Shown one piece after another: positions 7,888 to 15,901 of a DNA stretch of 39,036 nt. The notes beneath the pieces were generated by a model, which saw only the letters and a program-made list of their open reading frames with translations, searched no databases and had not been told where the DNA came from. This DNA is from a virus: positions 1 to 39,036 of the IMG/VR virus record IMGVR_UViG_3300032242_002192, one strand, 5' to 3'. The position numbers and the translations under genes were made by a program. Numbering within the stretch: the first letter of the stretch is position 1; each line of letters begins with the position of its first letter.

Positions 7888-8280
7888 TTAACTGTCGAAT
7901 ATTGCGGCCATTGCCGACTTCCCATCGACTTTGATGTTTAGGCCCAACCCTATCTTGTAGGGATCGGCTATGTCGTTTAAGACGAAAGCCTCGGCCTTAA
8001 TGTTGAAAGGCTTAGAGAGCAGAACGTATTCAGCGATTTGAGAATTAGCATCATTTTCAAGTATTGAGGTATCAATGCCTTCGAACTGAAACAGGTACTG
8101 TTCGGCATCGAACCCAATGTCCTCGCCCAGCACCTCGCCCTTTTTGGTTAACAGGGTCATTCTAGTTTGCTGTAGAGCATTCTCTATCGGATCGTTGGAC
8201 TCAAATATTCCGTCCGAGTAATTCGGATCTCCTGGTGCTCTTAGGTAAAAATCCTTTCCTACTGGTTGTTGAATTGCCAT
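7888..8280 (-). CDS. Baseplate wedge protein (T4 gp25-like)
   Basis: A 130-residue protein with the gp25/lysozyme-like baseplate wedge pattern. DPIENALQQTRMTLLTKKGEVLGEDIGFD is followed by YLF, then a helix and beta strands ending GLGLNIKVDGK. In T4, and in type VI secretion (TssE), this protein links the wedge to the tail tube/sheath start, so the phage probably has a contractile tail. Length matches T4 gp25 (132 aa). It sits next to a connector-like gene on the minus strand. Confidence 0.75.
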   Translation of the reverse strand: MAIQQPVGKDFYLRAPGDPNYSDGIFESNDPIENALQQTRMTLLTKKGEVLGEDIGFDAEQYLFQFEGIDTSILENDANSQIAEYVLLSKPFNIKAEAFVLNDIADPYKIGLGLNIKVDGKSAMAAIFDS

Positions 8281-8288
8281 GTGTTAAA

Positions 8289-9026
8289 TTACCACCTTGC
8301 GAAGAACATGAAGTCCGCAGTATTTTCATTTTTCATCATTTCTAGCACCTGATTAAGCTCATTTTCGGCCTTTGTGACTAGGTTTGTGTAATTCGGTTTG
8401 ATTCCTCCTGGTAGATTGTAGTCGAAAGTCGTCAACAGATCTCCCAACCTTAATTTTGCCTTTGCTCTGACGTACCTTTGGAATAGTTCATCGTTGTATA
8501 GGTACTGCGGTTCAATCTTTTTTGCAATTTCCAGAACCACAGGCCCGGTCGGATTTCTACCAAGCATCATTAACTGCCTGGTGTTCTTGTTGTAATCGTA
8601 TGCGTACGTATCAATCTTGAATCCCTTTAATATGTCAAGAAAACCGAATATGATCGTTCTATACATGATGGATTCTCCAATGAACGGTGTTAGGAACATT
8701 TCCGAACCTATGAACTTGCTGTCTGAGAAGTCTGGGTCCATTGTTCCGAACATTGTACCTGAATTTTTGCCCTCCTTAACGTCATGAACAAAACCGACGC
8801 ATTCAGGTAGTTGAATTAGTCTATTTGTCTTGAACAATTTGTGACTAAACACGGCAAGCGGAATCAGCATGTACTGTTCTTGCACGGCATGTCTCCAATT
8901 ATCGTAAAAGTACCGTTCGGCATTTGTGATTATACGTTTAATTTCTTCAACCGGTATCGTGTAAGGTAGTGCCTTCGCGAAAGTTAATTCGTTTTGCACG
9001 TCCAGAATTAGCTCATCTAGGGTCAT
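8289..9026 (-). CDS. Putative head-tail connector or neck protein
   Basis: A 245-residue protein placed between the gp25-like gene and two tagged/acidic genes. The N-terminal helix pair (LDELILDVQNEL...IPVEEIKRIITNAERYFYDNW) and the C-terminal helical run (FQRYVRAKAKLRLGDLL, LVTKAENELNQVLEMM) are typical of virion connector proteins. The middle is beta-rich (IQLPECVGFVHDV, YRTIIFGFLDIL). I cannot name the T4 counterpart, though gp13/gp14-type neck proteins are the obvious comparison. Gene spacing is 10 nt on both sides. Confidence 0.6.
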   Translation of the reverse strand: MTLDELILDVQNELTFAKALPYTIPVEEIKRIITNAERYFYDNWRHAVQEQYMLIPLAVFSHKLFKTNRLIQLPECVGFVHDVKEGKNSGTMFGTMDPDFSDSKFIGSEMFLTPFIGESIMYRTIIFGFLDILKGFKIDTYAYDYNKNTRQLMMLGRNPTGPVVLEIAKKIEPQYLYNDELFQRYVRAKAKLRLGDLLTTFDYNLPGGIKPNYTNLVTKAENELNQVLEMMKNENTADFMFFARW

Positions 9027-9036
9027 TTAACTATTG

Positions 9037-9408
9037 TTATTTTACTTTCGCAGTTGCAGCATTTTTTGCATCTTCGATTGCCTTAGTGAGAGTCGCGATT
9101 TGACTGTCAAGGTCCCTTTTCTTCTGGAGGTACCCTGGATCTTTCTGGTCTAGGTTTTTTAGCTGGATGTTTAGATCATCAATCTTTACTTGATTGTCTT
9201 CGACCGTCCCTTCCATCACTGGATTACTAACCGTTTTTGAGTAGTCTGGCTCATTAACGTCAAGCTTTCCAAGGTTTAACCTTTTGACCTGGTCAATTGA
9301 CTTCTCCATGTGAACTCCATCGGCCGGTTTTACCGATAGTGCCGTTTTTGGGTCGTTTAACTTTGGACCTTTAACGAACGCGTCAAAATTTAAAATTTTA
9401 TTACTCAT
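9037..9408 (-). CDS. Small tagged coiled-coil protein
   Basis: A 123-residue protein beginning MSNKILNFDAFVKGPKLN, a variant of the short hydrophobic-Phe tag shared by many proteins here. The C-terminal half is a predicted coiled coil with QVKIDDLNIQLKNLDQ and QKKRDLDSQIATLTKAIED. There are no cysteines or catalytic motifs. With the tag, its position beside structural genes and the acidic neighbour, a prohead core or internal head protein is plausible. No homologue is recognised. Confidence 0.65.
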   Translation of the reverse strand: MSNKILNFDAFVKGPKLNDPKTALSVKPADGVHMEKSIDQVKRLNLGKLDVNEPDYSKTVSNPVMEGTVEDNQVKIDDLNIQLKNLDQKDPGYLQKKRDLDSQIATLTKAIEDAKNAATAKVK

Positions 9409-9431
9409 TTAATTATTCTGTGATTTTAACC

Positions 9432-10040
9432 TTACTTAACCTGGATGTTAGTTGCTGCTTCCATCATGCATTCGGTCATGTACTGTCCGCACTCGTTCAA
9501 GTAGTTCTCATAGGTGTGCATTTCATCATGATCTTCATCGCACATTTGAGCCTCCTTAATTAAGATCTCCTCGCAAATCGTTTTGATGGCTCTTTTGGCC
9601 TCATCTGACAATGCAGGATTATAACCTTCATTCATTGGGGTCCAACATTCATTTATGAAGTTCTCAAAGGTCGGCATTGCTCCATGATGCTCCATTTGGT
9701 CATCATCGTCTTCGTGTTCTTCGTCGTCTTCTTCGTACTCTGATTCGTACTCATCAGTTTCGTCCGACATCATTTCAACCTCTACTGGAATAACGTATTC
9801 ATGTTCTCCATGGTGAGCTATTAACTGGCCCTCGCCATCGTAGTCGAACCTTAGCTCAAGTTCTTCGCCGTCAGCCGTCCTAATTAGGATGATTGCATGA
9901 TCGTCTCCGTGATTGACCATAGATACTATTTGCGGATGAATTTCTTCATCGAGGTGGGCCTCTGGTGTGCGAGTATTAGCATTATCTGCTTTGTCATTAG
10001 ACATGAATCTCGGTAAATTCCGACGTCCGTATTTTCCCAT
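9432..10040 (-). CDS. Acidic protein with two internal tag-like motifs
   Basis: A 202-residue, very acidic protein. Residues 1-90 form a small beta-rich part. Residues ~92-117 are mostly Asp/Glu. The C-terminal third carries two copies of a peptide resembling the T4 capsid-targeting sequence: PTFENFINEC and HTYENYLNEC. Each ends in a hydrophobic-x-Glu triplet like those cleaved by the T4 prohead protease gp21. A perfect TATAAATA lies 23 nt upstream of the start. Acidity, late expression and cleavage-like motifs fit a prohead core/scaffold component, but this is inference. Confidence 0.7.
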   Translation of the reverse strand: MGKYGRRNLPRFMSNDKADNANTRTPEAHLDEEIHPQIVSMVNHGDDHAIILIRTADGEELELRFDYDGEGQLIAHHGEHEYVIPVEVEMMSDETDEYESEYEEDDEEHEDDDDQMEHHGAMPTFENFINECWTPMNEGYNPALSDEAKRAIKTICEEILIKEAQMCDEDHDEMHTYENYLNECGQYMTECMMEAATNIQVK

Positions 10041-10062
10041 TATAAGTGTTAATCTTTTAGGT

Positions 10063-10070
10063 TATTTATA
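10063..10070 (-). promoter_or_regulatory. T4-type late promoter TATAAATA
   Basis: A perfect octamer on the minus strand, 23 nt upstream of the acidic protein start at 10040 and just past the ClpC terminator. It probably drives the leftward acidic-tagged-connector-gp25 structural operon. Confidence 0.65.
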
Positions 10071-10103
10071 CGGGAGATTTAACCGATACTTAATTTCAGG
10101 ATA

Positions 10104-10141
10104 AAACAAAAAATGGGCTCTTCCAATTAAGAAAGAGCCCA
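10104..10141 (-). terminator. Rho-independent terminator after ClpC
   Basis: Stem TGGGCTCTT (10114-10122) pairs with 10133-10141 around a 10-nt loop. On the minus strand it is followed by the run TTTTTTGTTTT. It lies about 40 nt past the ClpC stop at 10181. A second short hairpin GGGTC-GAAA-GACCC lies between them at 10153-10166, with a GNRA-type loop on the minus strand. Confidence 0.85.
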
Positions 10142-10180
10142 CAGGTGATCAAGGGTCTTTCGACCCAAATTAGGGTTTAG

Positions 10181-12313
10181 TTATTTTATTGTGAGCTTAT
10201 CGTCCTTTGCTTTGCAAGTTATTACAAGGTGATCACCTTCATTGATTTTTCCGTCAATGTACGCTTCGGCAATTAGGTCCTCAACGTAGGTCTGAATGGT
10301 TCTTTTTAAAGGTCTTGCTCCGTATTTTGGATCGTAACCCTTTAGGATTAAAAAGTCCTTTGCCGTTTTGGTCAATTCAACGGTGTACCCATTTTCCTTG
10401 ACTCTCTCGTAAAGATCGTTAAGTTCAACCTCAACTATTTGAGCAAGGTTGTCCTTACTTAAGGACTCAAATATGATGATGTCGTCCAACCTATTTATGA
10501 ATTCCGGTGCGAACTGTTTACTAACTGCCTTTCTTAAAATGCCAGCAGCTGCATCCTTTTTCTTTTCGAAATCCGAACCGGTTGAAAAACCAATACCCTC
10601 TCCGAAGTCCTGTAGTTCCCTAACTCCCAAGTTAGAGGTCATGATGATAACCGTGTTCTTAAAATCGACCTTTCTGCCCATACCGTCGGTCATGTGACCC
10701 TCGTCCAACACCTGTAATAGCGTGTGGAAAATATCCGGGTGAGCTTTTTCGATTTCATCAAGTAGAATTACGCAATACGGTCTGTGCTTAACCTTTTCAG
10801 TAAGCTGACCGCCTTCATTGTAGCCAACGTAACCGGGAGGAGCTCCAGCTAATTTACTAGCTGTGAACTTTTCACCGTATTCTGACATGTCAATTCGAAT
10901 TAGGGCATCGTCCGTGTCGAACATGAAATTTGCTAACTGTTTAGCTAGTTCCGTCTTACCTACACCGGTTGGCCCAAGAAACATGAAAGTTCCAATTGGT
11001 TTCTTTTTGGACTTAAGTCCGGCTCTTGATCTCTGTATTGCTTTCGTTAATTTAAGAACGGCTTGGTCCTGGCCAACGACTCTTTCCTTAAGCCATTTGC
11101 CCATGTTGGCTAACTTTTCAAGTTCTGAGCCCTTCAGCTTGGAAACTGGAATTCCAGTGATGCTTGCTACGACAATCGCGATATCATCCTCAGTTACTGG
11201 CATCTTATTAAGTTTGAGAGTTTTCTCCCATTCTATCTTCGCTTCAGCAATCTCGTCCATCACATGGAGAGCATCGTCCCTTAATTTAGCTGCAGCTTCG
11301 TACTGTTGAGAATCTACTGCTTCCTGTTTTTTGGCTGAGACCTCGATGAACTTGTCTTCGAGTATCTTAATTTCTTCAGGTACGACCACTCCGTTTATGT
11401 GAACCGCTGAGCCTGCCTCATCCATTAAGTCTATTGCCTTATCTGGTAGGAATCGGTTGGTGATGTATCGATCCGCGTAACTAACGCAAGCGTCCAGAGC
11501 TGAGGCATCGTACTTCACCGAATGGTGATCCTCGTACATTTGCTTAATATTTTCGATGATTTGACGAGACTGCGATGGAGTCGACGGTTCGACCATCACC
11601 TGTTGGAATCTACGACTTAGAGCACCGTCCTTTTCAATTGATTCTCGATACTCGTCCAGAGTCGTTGCTCCTATGCACTGAATCATTCCACGAGATAGCG
11701 CCGGTTTTAGAATGTTGGCTGCGTCCAAGGACCCGCTCGCCGAGCCAGCCCCAATTAAGGTGTGGATCTCGTCAATGAACAAGATTATTTCGGGGTTTTG
11801 CTGAACCTCCTCAATTATCATTTCCATTCTTTCCTCGAATTGACCTCTGTACTTTGTGCCGGCAACAAGATTAGCCAGTTCAAGTGAGAGTATCTTTTTA
11901 TCGAAAAGTACCCTTGGACACGTCTTTTTGATGATCATTTCAGCAAGTCCTTCGACTATTGCTGTATTATGTGAAAGTATATCTCCTGTGTAATATCTAT
12001 GGTCAGATCCATCTGGTAATTCTAGGTCATACATGGTTTCATATATTCCAGTTTTATGAATTAAGCATATTTCTGATGGCCCTAATTTAGTTTGAACTAA
12101 ATCTCCGATGATTAAATCTTGCACAAAAACTTCGTTGTAATTTGAATCAAACACGATATGCAAATCTGCGCATGATAATTGACAACCGTTTTTTGTGTGA
12201 ATTTCAATAATTTCATATTCAACCGTAGTGTGAATTTTTGAAACTTCGACCCAACCTGAGTCTGTGAGTACCTCAATATCGGATAACTCTTTAGAACTTA
12301 TAATTTTCTTCAT
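10181..12313 (-). CDS. Split-intein C-part fused to ClpC-type AAA+ ATPase body
   Basis: A 710-residue ORF. Residues 1-116 are the C-terminal part of an intein, ending [10 protein letters not shown]. The remaining 594 residues are a ClpC-type unfoldase continuing at [10 protein letters not shown]. They include the D1 Walker B ([14 protein letters not shown]), arginine-finger region, a UVR-like linker ([13 protein letters not shown]), the D2 Walker A ([12 protein letters not shown]) and Walker B ([10 protein letters not shown]), and the C-terminal D2-small domain. The protein would be active only after trans-splicing to the product of 12291-12590, which supplies the first half of the D1 P-loop. 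Two ATPase rings unfold substrates, usually for ClpP, and no ClpP is visible here. The start ATG lies inside the end of the upstream ORF in another frame. Confidence 0.88.
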   Translation of the reverse strand: MKKIISSKELSDIEVLTDSGWVEVSKIHTTVEYEIIEIHTKNGCQLSCADLHIVFDSNYNEVFVQDLIIGDLVQTKLGPSEICLIHKTGIYETMYDLELPDGSDHRYYTGDILSHNTAIVEGLAEMIIKKTCPRVLFDKKILSLELANLVAGTKYRGQFEERMEMIIEEVQQNPEIILFIDEIHTLIGAGSASGSLDAANILKPALSRGMIQCIGATTLDEYRESIEKDGALSRRFQQVMVEPSTPSQSRQIIENIKQMYEDHHSVKYDASALDACVSYADRYITNRFLPDKAIDLMDEAGSAVHINGVVVPEEIKILEDKFIEVSAKKQEAVDSQQYEAAAKLRDDALHVMDEIAEAKIEWEKTLKLNKMPVTEDDIAIVVASITGIPVSKLKGSELEKLANMGKWLKERVVGQDQAVLKLTKAIQRSRAGLKSKKKPIGTFMFLGPTGVGKTELAKQLANFMFDTDDALIRIDMSEYGEKFTASKLAGAPPGYVGYNEGGQLTEKVKHRPYCVILLDEIEKAHPDIFHTLLQVLDEGHMTDGMGRKVDFKNTVIIMTSNLGVRELQDFGEGIGFSTGSDFEKKKDAAAGILRKAVSKQFAPEFINRLDDIIIFESLSKDNLAQIVEVELNDLYERVKENGYTVELTKTAKDFLILKGYDPKYGARPLKRTIQTYVEDLIAEAYIDGKINEGDHLVITCKAKDDKLTIK
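11966..12313 (-). other. C-terminal part of split intein (116 aa)
   Basis: Block B is seen as [10 protein letters not shown] with its His, followed by [14 protein letters not shown]. Block F is [17 protein letters not shown] and block G is ILSHN, with Thr as the +1 residue. Penultimate His and terminal Asn are both present, so C-terminal cleavage chemistry is intact. No homing endonuclease is inserted. Confidence 0.88.
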
Positions 12314-12590
12314 GTAGTAATTGATCTATTGTAATCGTTAATTCAGTTCCATCTGATTTACGCCTAATTGTAATTGGAGTTTTTCCTATTACGCATTTGC
12401 CGACTCCTGGTTCTCCTATTAATATTGGATTATTTTTCTTTCTTCTAGCCAGTATCTGACTACATCTCTTTATCTCCTTTTCTCTACCGACCACCGGGTC
12501 AAGCTTACCCTCAATTGCTAGTTGAGTTAGGTCCTTTCCGAACGAGTCCAGCATTGGAGTCTTTGAGGTCTTACCTTGTTGTTTTGCCAT
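12291..12590 (-). CDS. ClpC-type ATPase N-terminal segment fused to split-intein N-part
   Basis: A 99-residue ORF. Residues 1-65 are the start of a ClpC D1 domain ([23 protein letters not shown], then [12 protein letters not shown]). Residues 66-99 are an intein N-fragment starting with Cys1 ([13 protein letters not shown]) and ending at a TAA stop. The usual Clp N-domain that binds adaptors and substrates is missing; the protein begins right at the D1 domain. The intein sits between Lys and Thr of the Walker A motif (GEPGVGK-T), so without splicing D1 cannot bind ATP. It overlaps the following ORF by 23 nt. A natural split or a one-base assembly error are both possible. Confidence 0.85.
   Translation of the reverse strand: MAKQQGKTSKTPMLDSFGKDLTQLAIEGKLDPVVGREKEIKRCSQILARRKKNNPILIGEPGVGKCVIGKTPITIRRKSDGTELTITIDQLLHEENYKF
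12294..12395 (-). other. N-terminal part of split intein (34 aa)
   Basis: Begins at Cys1 directly after the P-loop lysine; block A is [10 protein letters not shown]. At 34 residues it is much shorter than the ~100-residue N-part of DnaE-type split inteins. It resembles the atypically split class, in which the break is soon after block A. Confidence 0.85.
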
Positions 12591-12622
12591 TTACTTATCT
12601 TTATTCTGTTATTTTAAATTGG

Positions 12623-13192
12623 TCAATCCCACCAGCTTCTCATGTCGCTGCCGTCGAATTGTGAATCTTGGTCATTTTCCGGATCTAACGCTTTGCTGTC
12701 CTGACCTCTTATTATCCTCCAGAGCTCTGACCATTCGGCATCCTGGACTTCTTCCGCTCTGTTTAATACTTTGAGAGTGTGCTGTGTTTCTTCAGTGGAG
12801 GTTTTGTCCTCGAGAGTGAATCTTTCAGGAGTTCCTTCCAGTTTAACAAAGCTAATTGGAGTTCTAGTAATCTCTCCAAGCTCTGATTCAGCCATTTCAA
12901 GGTACCGGTCCAACTTAACGTTTTCAAGTATCTCAATTGAACGTCTCATTGCTTTGACCTTTTTATCAGAGCTTGATTTAAGCTCATTTCCCCTAAGTTC
13001 GATACCATCAGCGATGTCGATCAGGGCAGTTTGCAGAAGTTCAAGACCTCCCGAGTATTCCCACCAATGATGGTTCCATAAACCTTTACGAAACTTCCAA
13101 ACGTTTTTAATGAAGTTGGGCAAGCCCTTTCTAAAAAAGTCAACGGTGGTCTGACACATGTCAAGAAATGAGTCAATTAATTTTACTTTCAT
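12623..13192 (-). CDS. Unknown phage protein, helical
   Basis: A 189-residue protein upstream of the ClpC gene. The first 50 residues are amphipathic and Trp-rich (FRKGLWNHHWWEYSGGLELL). The middle is a long helix with basic and acidic residues (KKVKAMRRSIEILENVKLDRYLEMAESELGEI is split across two helices). The C-terminus is acidic and ends SWWD. I recognise it only as the kind of conserved protein found in large phages, and no function can be assigned. It abuts the next gene with one base between stop and start. Confidence 0.65.
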   Translation of the reverse strand: MKVKLIDSFLDMCQTTVDFFRKGLPNFIKNVWKFRKGLWNHHWWEYSGGLELLQTALIDIADGIELRGNELKSSSDKKVKAMRRSIEILENVKLDRYLEMAESELGEITRTPISFVKLEGTPERFTLEDKTSTEETQHTLKVLNRAEEVQDAEWSELWRIIRGQDSKALDPENDQDSQFDGSDMRSWWD

Positions 13193-13193
13193 G

Positions 13194-13649
13194 CTATTTA
13201 GTAGGCTCTGTCATTTCGTCGATCATTGAGTTGATCGAATTCTTAATGTTCTTTTTGAAACTTTCCTCCATTTCGGCTCTTCGTCTTTCGACCTCCAGCC
13301 TAAACGAATCGTACAGGTTCTTATGAGATCTCTGCGATACTCTAATGTTGTAACCAAACACGTGATTGATGATAACGACCTCGTTATGATTAAGTATGAT
13401 TAATAGGTTCTTTGCATCGTTTTTAACGTAGTACTTTTGGCTAATTGGGCTAATCAATAATTCGCTATCCGCTCTATTGAGCATCTTTTTGAATAACACG
13501 ATGATCTCCCTTTCCGATTGGCTATCCTCAATCCTTTCGTATTCAGTTATGTTCAGAGATCTGCTCACATTTATTGCAAATCGTTGCACGACTCTTTTTA
13601 AACGGTGAGAGGTTAGGTTGGTTCTGCTTAGTTTGGCTGTCTTTGACAT
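13194..13649 (-). CDS. Unknown protein, mixed alpha/beta
   Basis: A 151-residue basic protein. The N-terminus is Arg/Lys-rich (TSHRLKRVVQRFAINVSRSLN). A beta-hairpin core follows (NLLIILNHNEVVIINHVFGYNIRVS), then a charged C-terminal helix (LEVERRRAEMEESFKKNIK). No signal peptide and no known motif. It sits in a leftward run of small genes with spacings of 1-12 nt, which suggests a single transcript with the ClpC region. Confidence 0.6.
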   Translation of the reverse strand: MSKTAKLSRTNLTSHRLKRVVQRFAINVSRSLNITEYERIEDSQSEREIIVLFKKMLNRADSELLISPISQKYYVKNDAKNLLIILNHNEVVIINHVFGYNIRVSQRSHKNLYDSFRLEVERRRAEMEESFKKNIKNSINSMIDEMTEPTK

Positions 13650-13661
13650 GATAATAATGTA

Positions 13662-14060
13662 CTAAGATTGTCCTCTAGATAGCCTTCTAAACAGAGATAA
13701 GAATACTTCAGCGGCCTTATCGGATCCGTCCCTTTGAGGTAGTTCGTATTCGGTGAAGTCTATTGAAACTCTAATTTCCTCAACGTGCTTCCACAAGCTT
13801 GGAATGTCAAAGCAAATTGCATTATTTTGCTTGTCCCAGGCCCTTTTAACCTCGCCGGTAATTCCGACCCTTTCATAAATGAACCATGAAATCCATTCCT
13901 CACCGGTTGCTCCGTAATATGCTCTTAACGAAAGAGTTAGAGCCTCAATGTAACCTTCCTCGTACTCAAACAGGTCTATGCCAGCCTTGTACATTTCAAC
14001 CGACTTTGCCGTTTGAGATTGCATCAAGTTAATTATTCGTTCGAATACTTCCAGTTTCAT
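13662..14060 (-). CDS. Unknown conserved phage-type protein
   Basis: A 132-residue protein. Visible features are the segment YIEALTLSLRAYYGATGEEWISWFIYERV and a following GITGEVKRAWDKQNNAICFDIPSLWKHVEE. The aromatic-rich helix pair resembles small proteins found in many large phage genomes, but no function is known to me. Its start overlaps the end of the preceding gene (14029-14256) by 32 nt. Confidence 0.6.
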   Translation of the reverse strand: MKLEVFERIINLMQSQTAKSVEMYKAGIDLFEYEEGYIEALTLSLRAYYGATGEEWISWFIYERVGITGEVKRAWDKQNNAICFDIPSLWKHVEEIRVSIDFTEYELPQRDGSDKAAEVFLSLFRRLSRGQS

Positions 14061-14256
14061 CTAGTATTATCTTTGACGCATTTTCGATTTGGTTAACGTA
14101 CTCTTCAAGCACGGTTTCCATCGCAGTTTTGATCATCTCGGTGAGAGACGACTCATCCGTGACCATGCCCATTTTTTGGGCCATTGCTAGGGCCTGGACG
14201 GTCTGTTCGGCTCCTTCCCTTGCAATTTTTTGTAGTAATCCCTCCTGATTTTCCAT
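14029..14256 (-). CDS. Small helical protein of unknown function
   Basis: A 75-residue, mostly helical acidic protein (REGAEQTVQALAMAQKMGM, then LTEMIKTAMETVLEEYVNQI). No motifs. The long overlap with the next gene makes the C-terminal end less certain than the N-terminus. Confidence 0.5.
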   Translation of the reverse strand: MENQEGLLQKIAREGAEQTVQALAMAQKMGMVTDESSLTEMIKTAMETVLEEYVNQIENASKIILDETGSIRTNN

Positions 14257-14281
14257 TATTAAGTTTATTTTTTATACTGTT

Positions 14282-14539
14282 CTATTGAACGTTAATCTGA
14301 TTCTTCATTATTTCGATCAGATCCTGTGGAGCCGGTATCAACTCGTATTCCTCACCGACCAGCCCAAATTCCGGATCCTCTTCAAGTTCCCTTTTTAATT
14401 CTTCGTAGTCCATGACGCTTGGTTCCTCAAAGTACCCGCAAAAGTGTAGAACGTCAACCCTATCATTTTCAGCGTTTATTCGAATTGCGGCTATCCCGTG
14501 AGTGATGTTCTCAATGGACCTAGTGTCTTCAGTATTCAT
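14282..14539 (-). CDS. Small acidic protein of unknown function
   Basis: An 85-residue acidic protein. Predicted strands come first (GIAAIRINAENDRVDVLHFCGYF), then a Glu-rich helix (YEELKRELEEDPEF). It lies in the run of small leftward genes between ClpC and the lipoprotein. Nothing in it points to an enzyme or nucleic-acid binding. Confidence 0.55.
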   Translation of the reverse strand: MNTEDTRSIENITHGIAAIRINAENDRVDVLHFCGYFEEPSVMDYEELKRELEEDPEFGLVGEEYELIPAPQDLIEIMKNQINVQ

Positions 14540-14542
14540 AGT

Positions 14543-14746
14543 TTATTGCTTTTGTTCTTGAATTGCCCTGATTAAATCATTATACACATCAGCTGGCGAT
14601 TTCTTAACCATGTAAGCTGTGAGTAGCTTACCGGCCTTGTAATTAAGGTACCATACGACGTCCGAACCATCATGAATTTCTACATAGACTGATGCTTCTA
14701 GTCTAAGAGCGTCCAAGTAAAGTTCACGGTTGCTTTTGTATTTCAT
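14543..14746 (-). CDS. Small protein of unknown function
   Basis: A 67-residue basic protein (LRLEASVYVEIHDGSDVVWYLNYKAGKLL). Its start overlaps the lipoprotein gene end by 23 nt, indicating translational coupling. It has no recognisable motif. Confidence 0.5.
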   Translation of the reverse strand: MKYKSNRELYLDALRLEASVYVEIHDGSDVVWYLNYKAGKLLTAYMVKKSPADVYNDLIRAIQEQKQ

Positions 14747-14963
14747 AGTATATGTAGTTTATTGTATCTCCGATTTTAGAGTTTCTGCCCACCTGCAAGG
14801 TATCACCAGTCTCAATTATTGCGCATTCCTGTTCATGGTTTTTGAGAGTTAGGCTAACTCTCTTCTTGATTACATGGTGAACGCTTCTGACTGATTTGAT
14901 CCTTGACCTGGTACAGCTTATCAGCACTAAGCCGATTAGGATTAGCTTACAGTAAAGCTTCAT
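14724..14963 (-). CDS. Small predicted lipoprotein
   Basis: A 79-residue protein with a short signal peptide and lipobox (LILIGLVLISC, Cys17), so it should be lipid-anchored in a membrane after export. The mature part is basic (TRSRIKSVRSVHHVIKKRVS) then beta-rich. Phage lipoproteins of this size are often superinfection-exclusion or lysis (spanin-like) factors. I see no evidence to choose, and no partner inner-membrane spanin next to it. Confidence 0.6.
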   Translation of the reverse strand: MKLYCKLILIGLVLISCTRSRIKSVRSVHHVIKKRVSLTLKNHEQECAIIETGDTLQVGRNSKIGDTINYIYYEIQKQP

Positions 14964-15009
14964 GATCGTTTGTCATTTTTAGATTGGATCCTGTGCAGCA
15001 TTAGACCCA

Positions 15010-15453
15010 TTAGTCTATGAAACTCTCCTTGGTGATTTCGATTATTCTGGCCCTTTGTGCCTGAGTTAACGTTATTCGGTCTTTCCATAATTGAGCAAGG
15101 GCTCGACCAAAGTCGGCCTCCATGTAAGAACTTCCCTGGGCAAATAATTCTTCCGGAGAGTTAGGCCTCTCGAAATCGTCATCATCTAGCCCGCCATCTC
15201 CGAACTCTTCATCCAATTCGTCGTACAGTTGTTGTTTTTCACTTGTTGACATTTGCCAAAGGATCTCATCTAGGTCAATGTCATCGACCTCTGCATCGAT
15301 CTCATCAAACTTAAGATCCTCGTCCGATAGCTGAACGCTAAAGTCCTCCTCTGACAATTCTAGTCTAAGGTGATTAAGTAATCTTTGCTTATCCTTTAAT
15401 TTTAAGCTATCAACTAGCCTAATCACGTCAACCGTTGCTGATACTATCGTCAT
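15010..15453 (-). CDS. Acidic helical protein of unknown function
   Basis: A 147-residue protein with an Asp/Glu-rich middle (SDEDLKFDEIDAEVDDIDLD). Two similar helical phrases occur: LKLKDKQRLLNHLRLELSEED near the N-terminus and MSTSEKQQLYDELDEEFGD in the middle, an internal duplication. It starts 25 nt after a GGTATAAT promoter-like element that also lies just beyond a terminator. It may thus begin its own transcription unit. Confidence 0.6.
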   Translation of the reverse strand: MTIVSATVDVIRLVDSLKLKDKQRLLNHLRLELSEEDFSVQLSDEDLKFDEIDAEVDDIDLDEILWQMSTSEKQQLYDELDEEFGDGGLDDDDFERPNSPEELFAQGSSYMEADFGRALAQLWKDRITLTQAQRARIIEITKESFID

Positions 15454-15477
15454 TTTACTTGAATCTGTTTACCTGTT

Positions 15478-15485
15478 ATTATACC
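15478..15485 (-). promoter_or_regulatory. Promoter-like element GGTATAAT
   Basis: On the minus strand GGTATAATAAC lies between the terminator at 15495-15522 and the start at 15453. The same core occurs at 19223-19230 and 30748-30755, each upstream of a possible start. It is likely a -10 element of an early or middle promoter class; no clear -35 is seen. Confidence 0.5.
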
Positions 15486-15494
15486 ATTAAAACG

Positions 15495-15522
15495 AAAAAA
15501 GGTCCCGATTGGGACCTTTTTT
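15495..15522 (-). terminator. Rho-independent terminator
   Basis: Perfect stem GGTCCC-GATT-GGGACC flanked by A6 and T6, so it can work in both directions. On the minus strand it ends the transcript of the tagged acidic gene 15550-15822, about 30 nt past its stop. Confidence 0.9.
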
Positions 15523-15549
15523 GTTGAATTTGATAAAGACTTCTCCTTA

Positions 15550-15822
15550 CTAATTATCCTCAGTATGTGCATCAACGTCATCAGCGGATGCTTCAACGTT
15601 AACCTTAGCTTCTGGATTCTCCGAGTCCAAATCGGTTGGCTCATCCGTTGCGTCCATCATTCTTAGGGATAGCGAATGTTCAGGAGAACCTTCACCATCC
15701 GGGTCCTGAGCTGGCACTGGAGTACCTTCCGCTCCTGGCATTTCCATTCCAGAAGTTTCATCGGACATTTTCTGAGAAACGAATTCGTCAAAGCTTAAAA
15801 TTTTGCTTGCGCTTGATTCCAT
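15550..15822 (-). CDS. Tagged acidic disordered protein
   Basis: A 90-residue acidic protein beginning MESSASKILSFDEFVSQKM, a variant of the N-terminal tag (compare MSNKILNFDAFVKG at 9408). The rest is Asp/Glu/Pro-rich and looks disordered. The codon pattern and a dedicated terminator support it over the alternative frame in the same stretch. A late-promoter-like GATAAATA lies 31 nt upstream. It is a candidate internal head or core protein, by tag and acidity only. Confidence 0.65.
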   Translation of the reverse strand: MESSASKILSFDEFVSQKMSDETSGMEMPGAEGTPVPAQDPDGEGSPEHSLSLRMMDATDEPTDLDSENPEAKVNVEASADDVDAHTEDN

Positions 15823-15852
15823 TGTGTTGAGATTATTAATTTAATTTGGGTT

Positions 15853-15860
15853 TATTTATC
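15853..15860 (-). promoter_or_regulatory. Late-promoter-like GATAAATA
   Basis: One mismatch from the TATAAATA octamer, 31 nt upstream of the start at 15822. The same variant occurs before another tagged gene, at 20830-20837. Confidence 0.4.
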
Positions 15861-15901
15861 TTGATCTATTAGAACAATTAGAGCCTCGCTAGGTCTAATT
15901 A

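Noticed and set aside
12291-12313. Programmed +1 frameshift joining the two ClpC/intein ORFs
   Set aside because: There is a stop after TTC, but sliding UUC to UCU would pair poorly, and no Shine-Dalgarno-like stimulator precedes it as in prfB; a split intein or a sequencing indel is more likely.
15450-15644. 64-codon frame overlapping the tagged acidic gene
   Set aside because: It reads straight through a strong terminator and overlaps the better supported gene 15550-15822.
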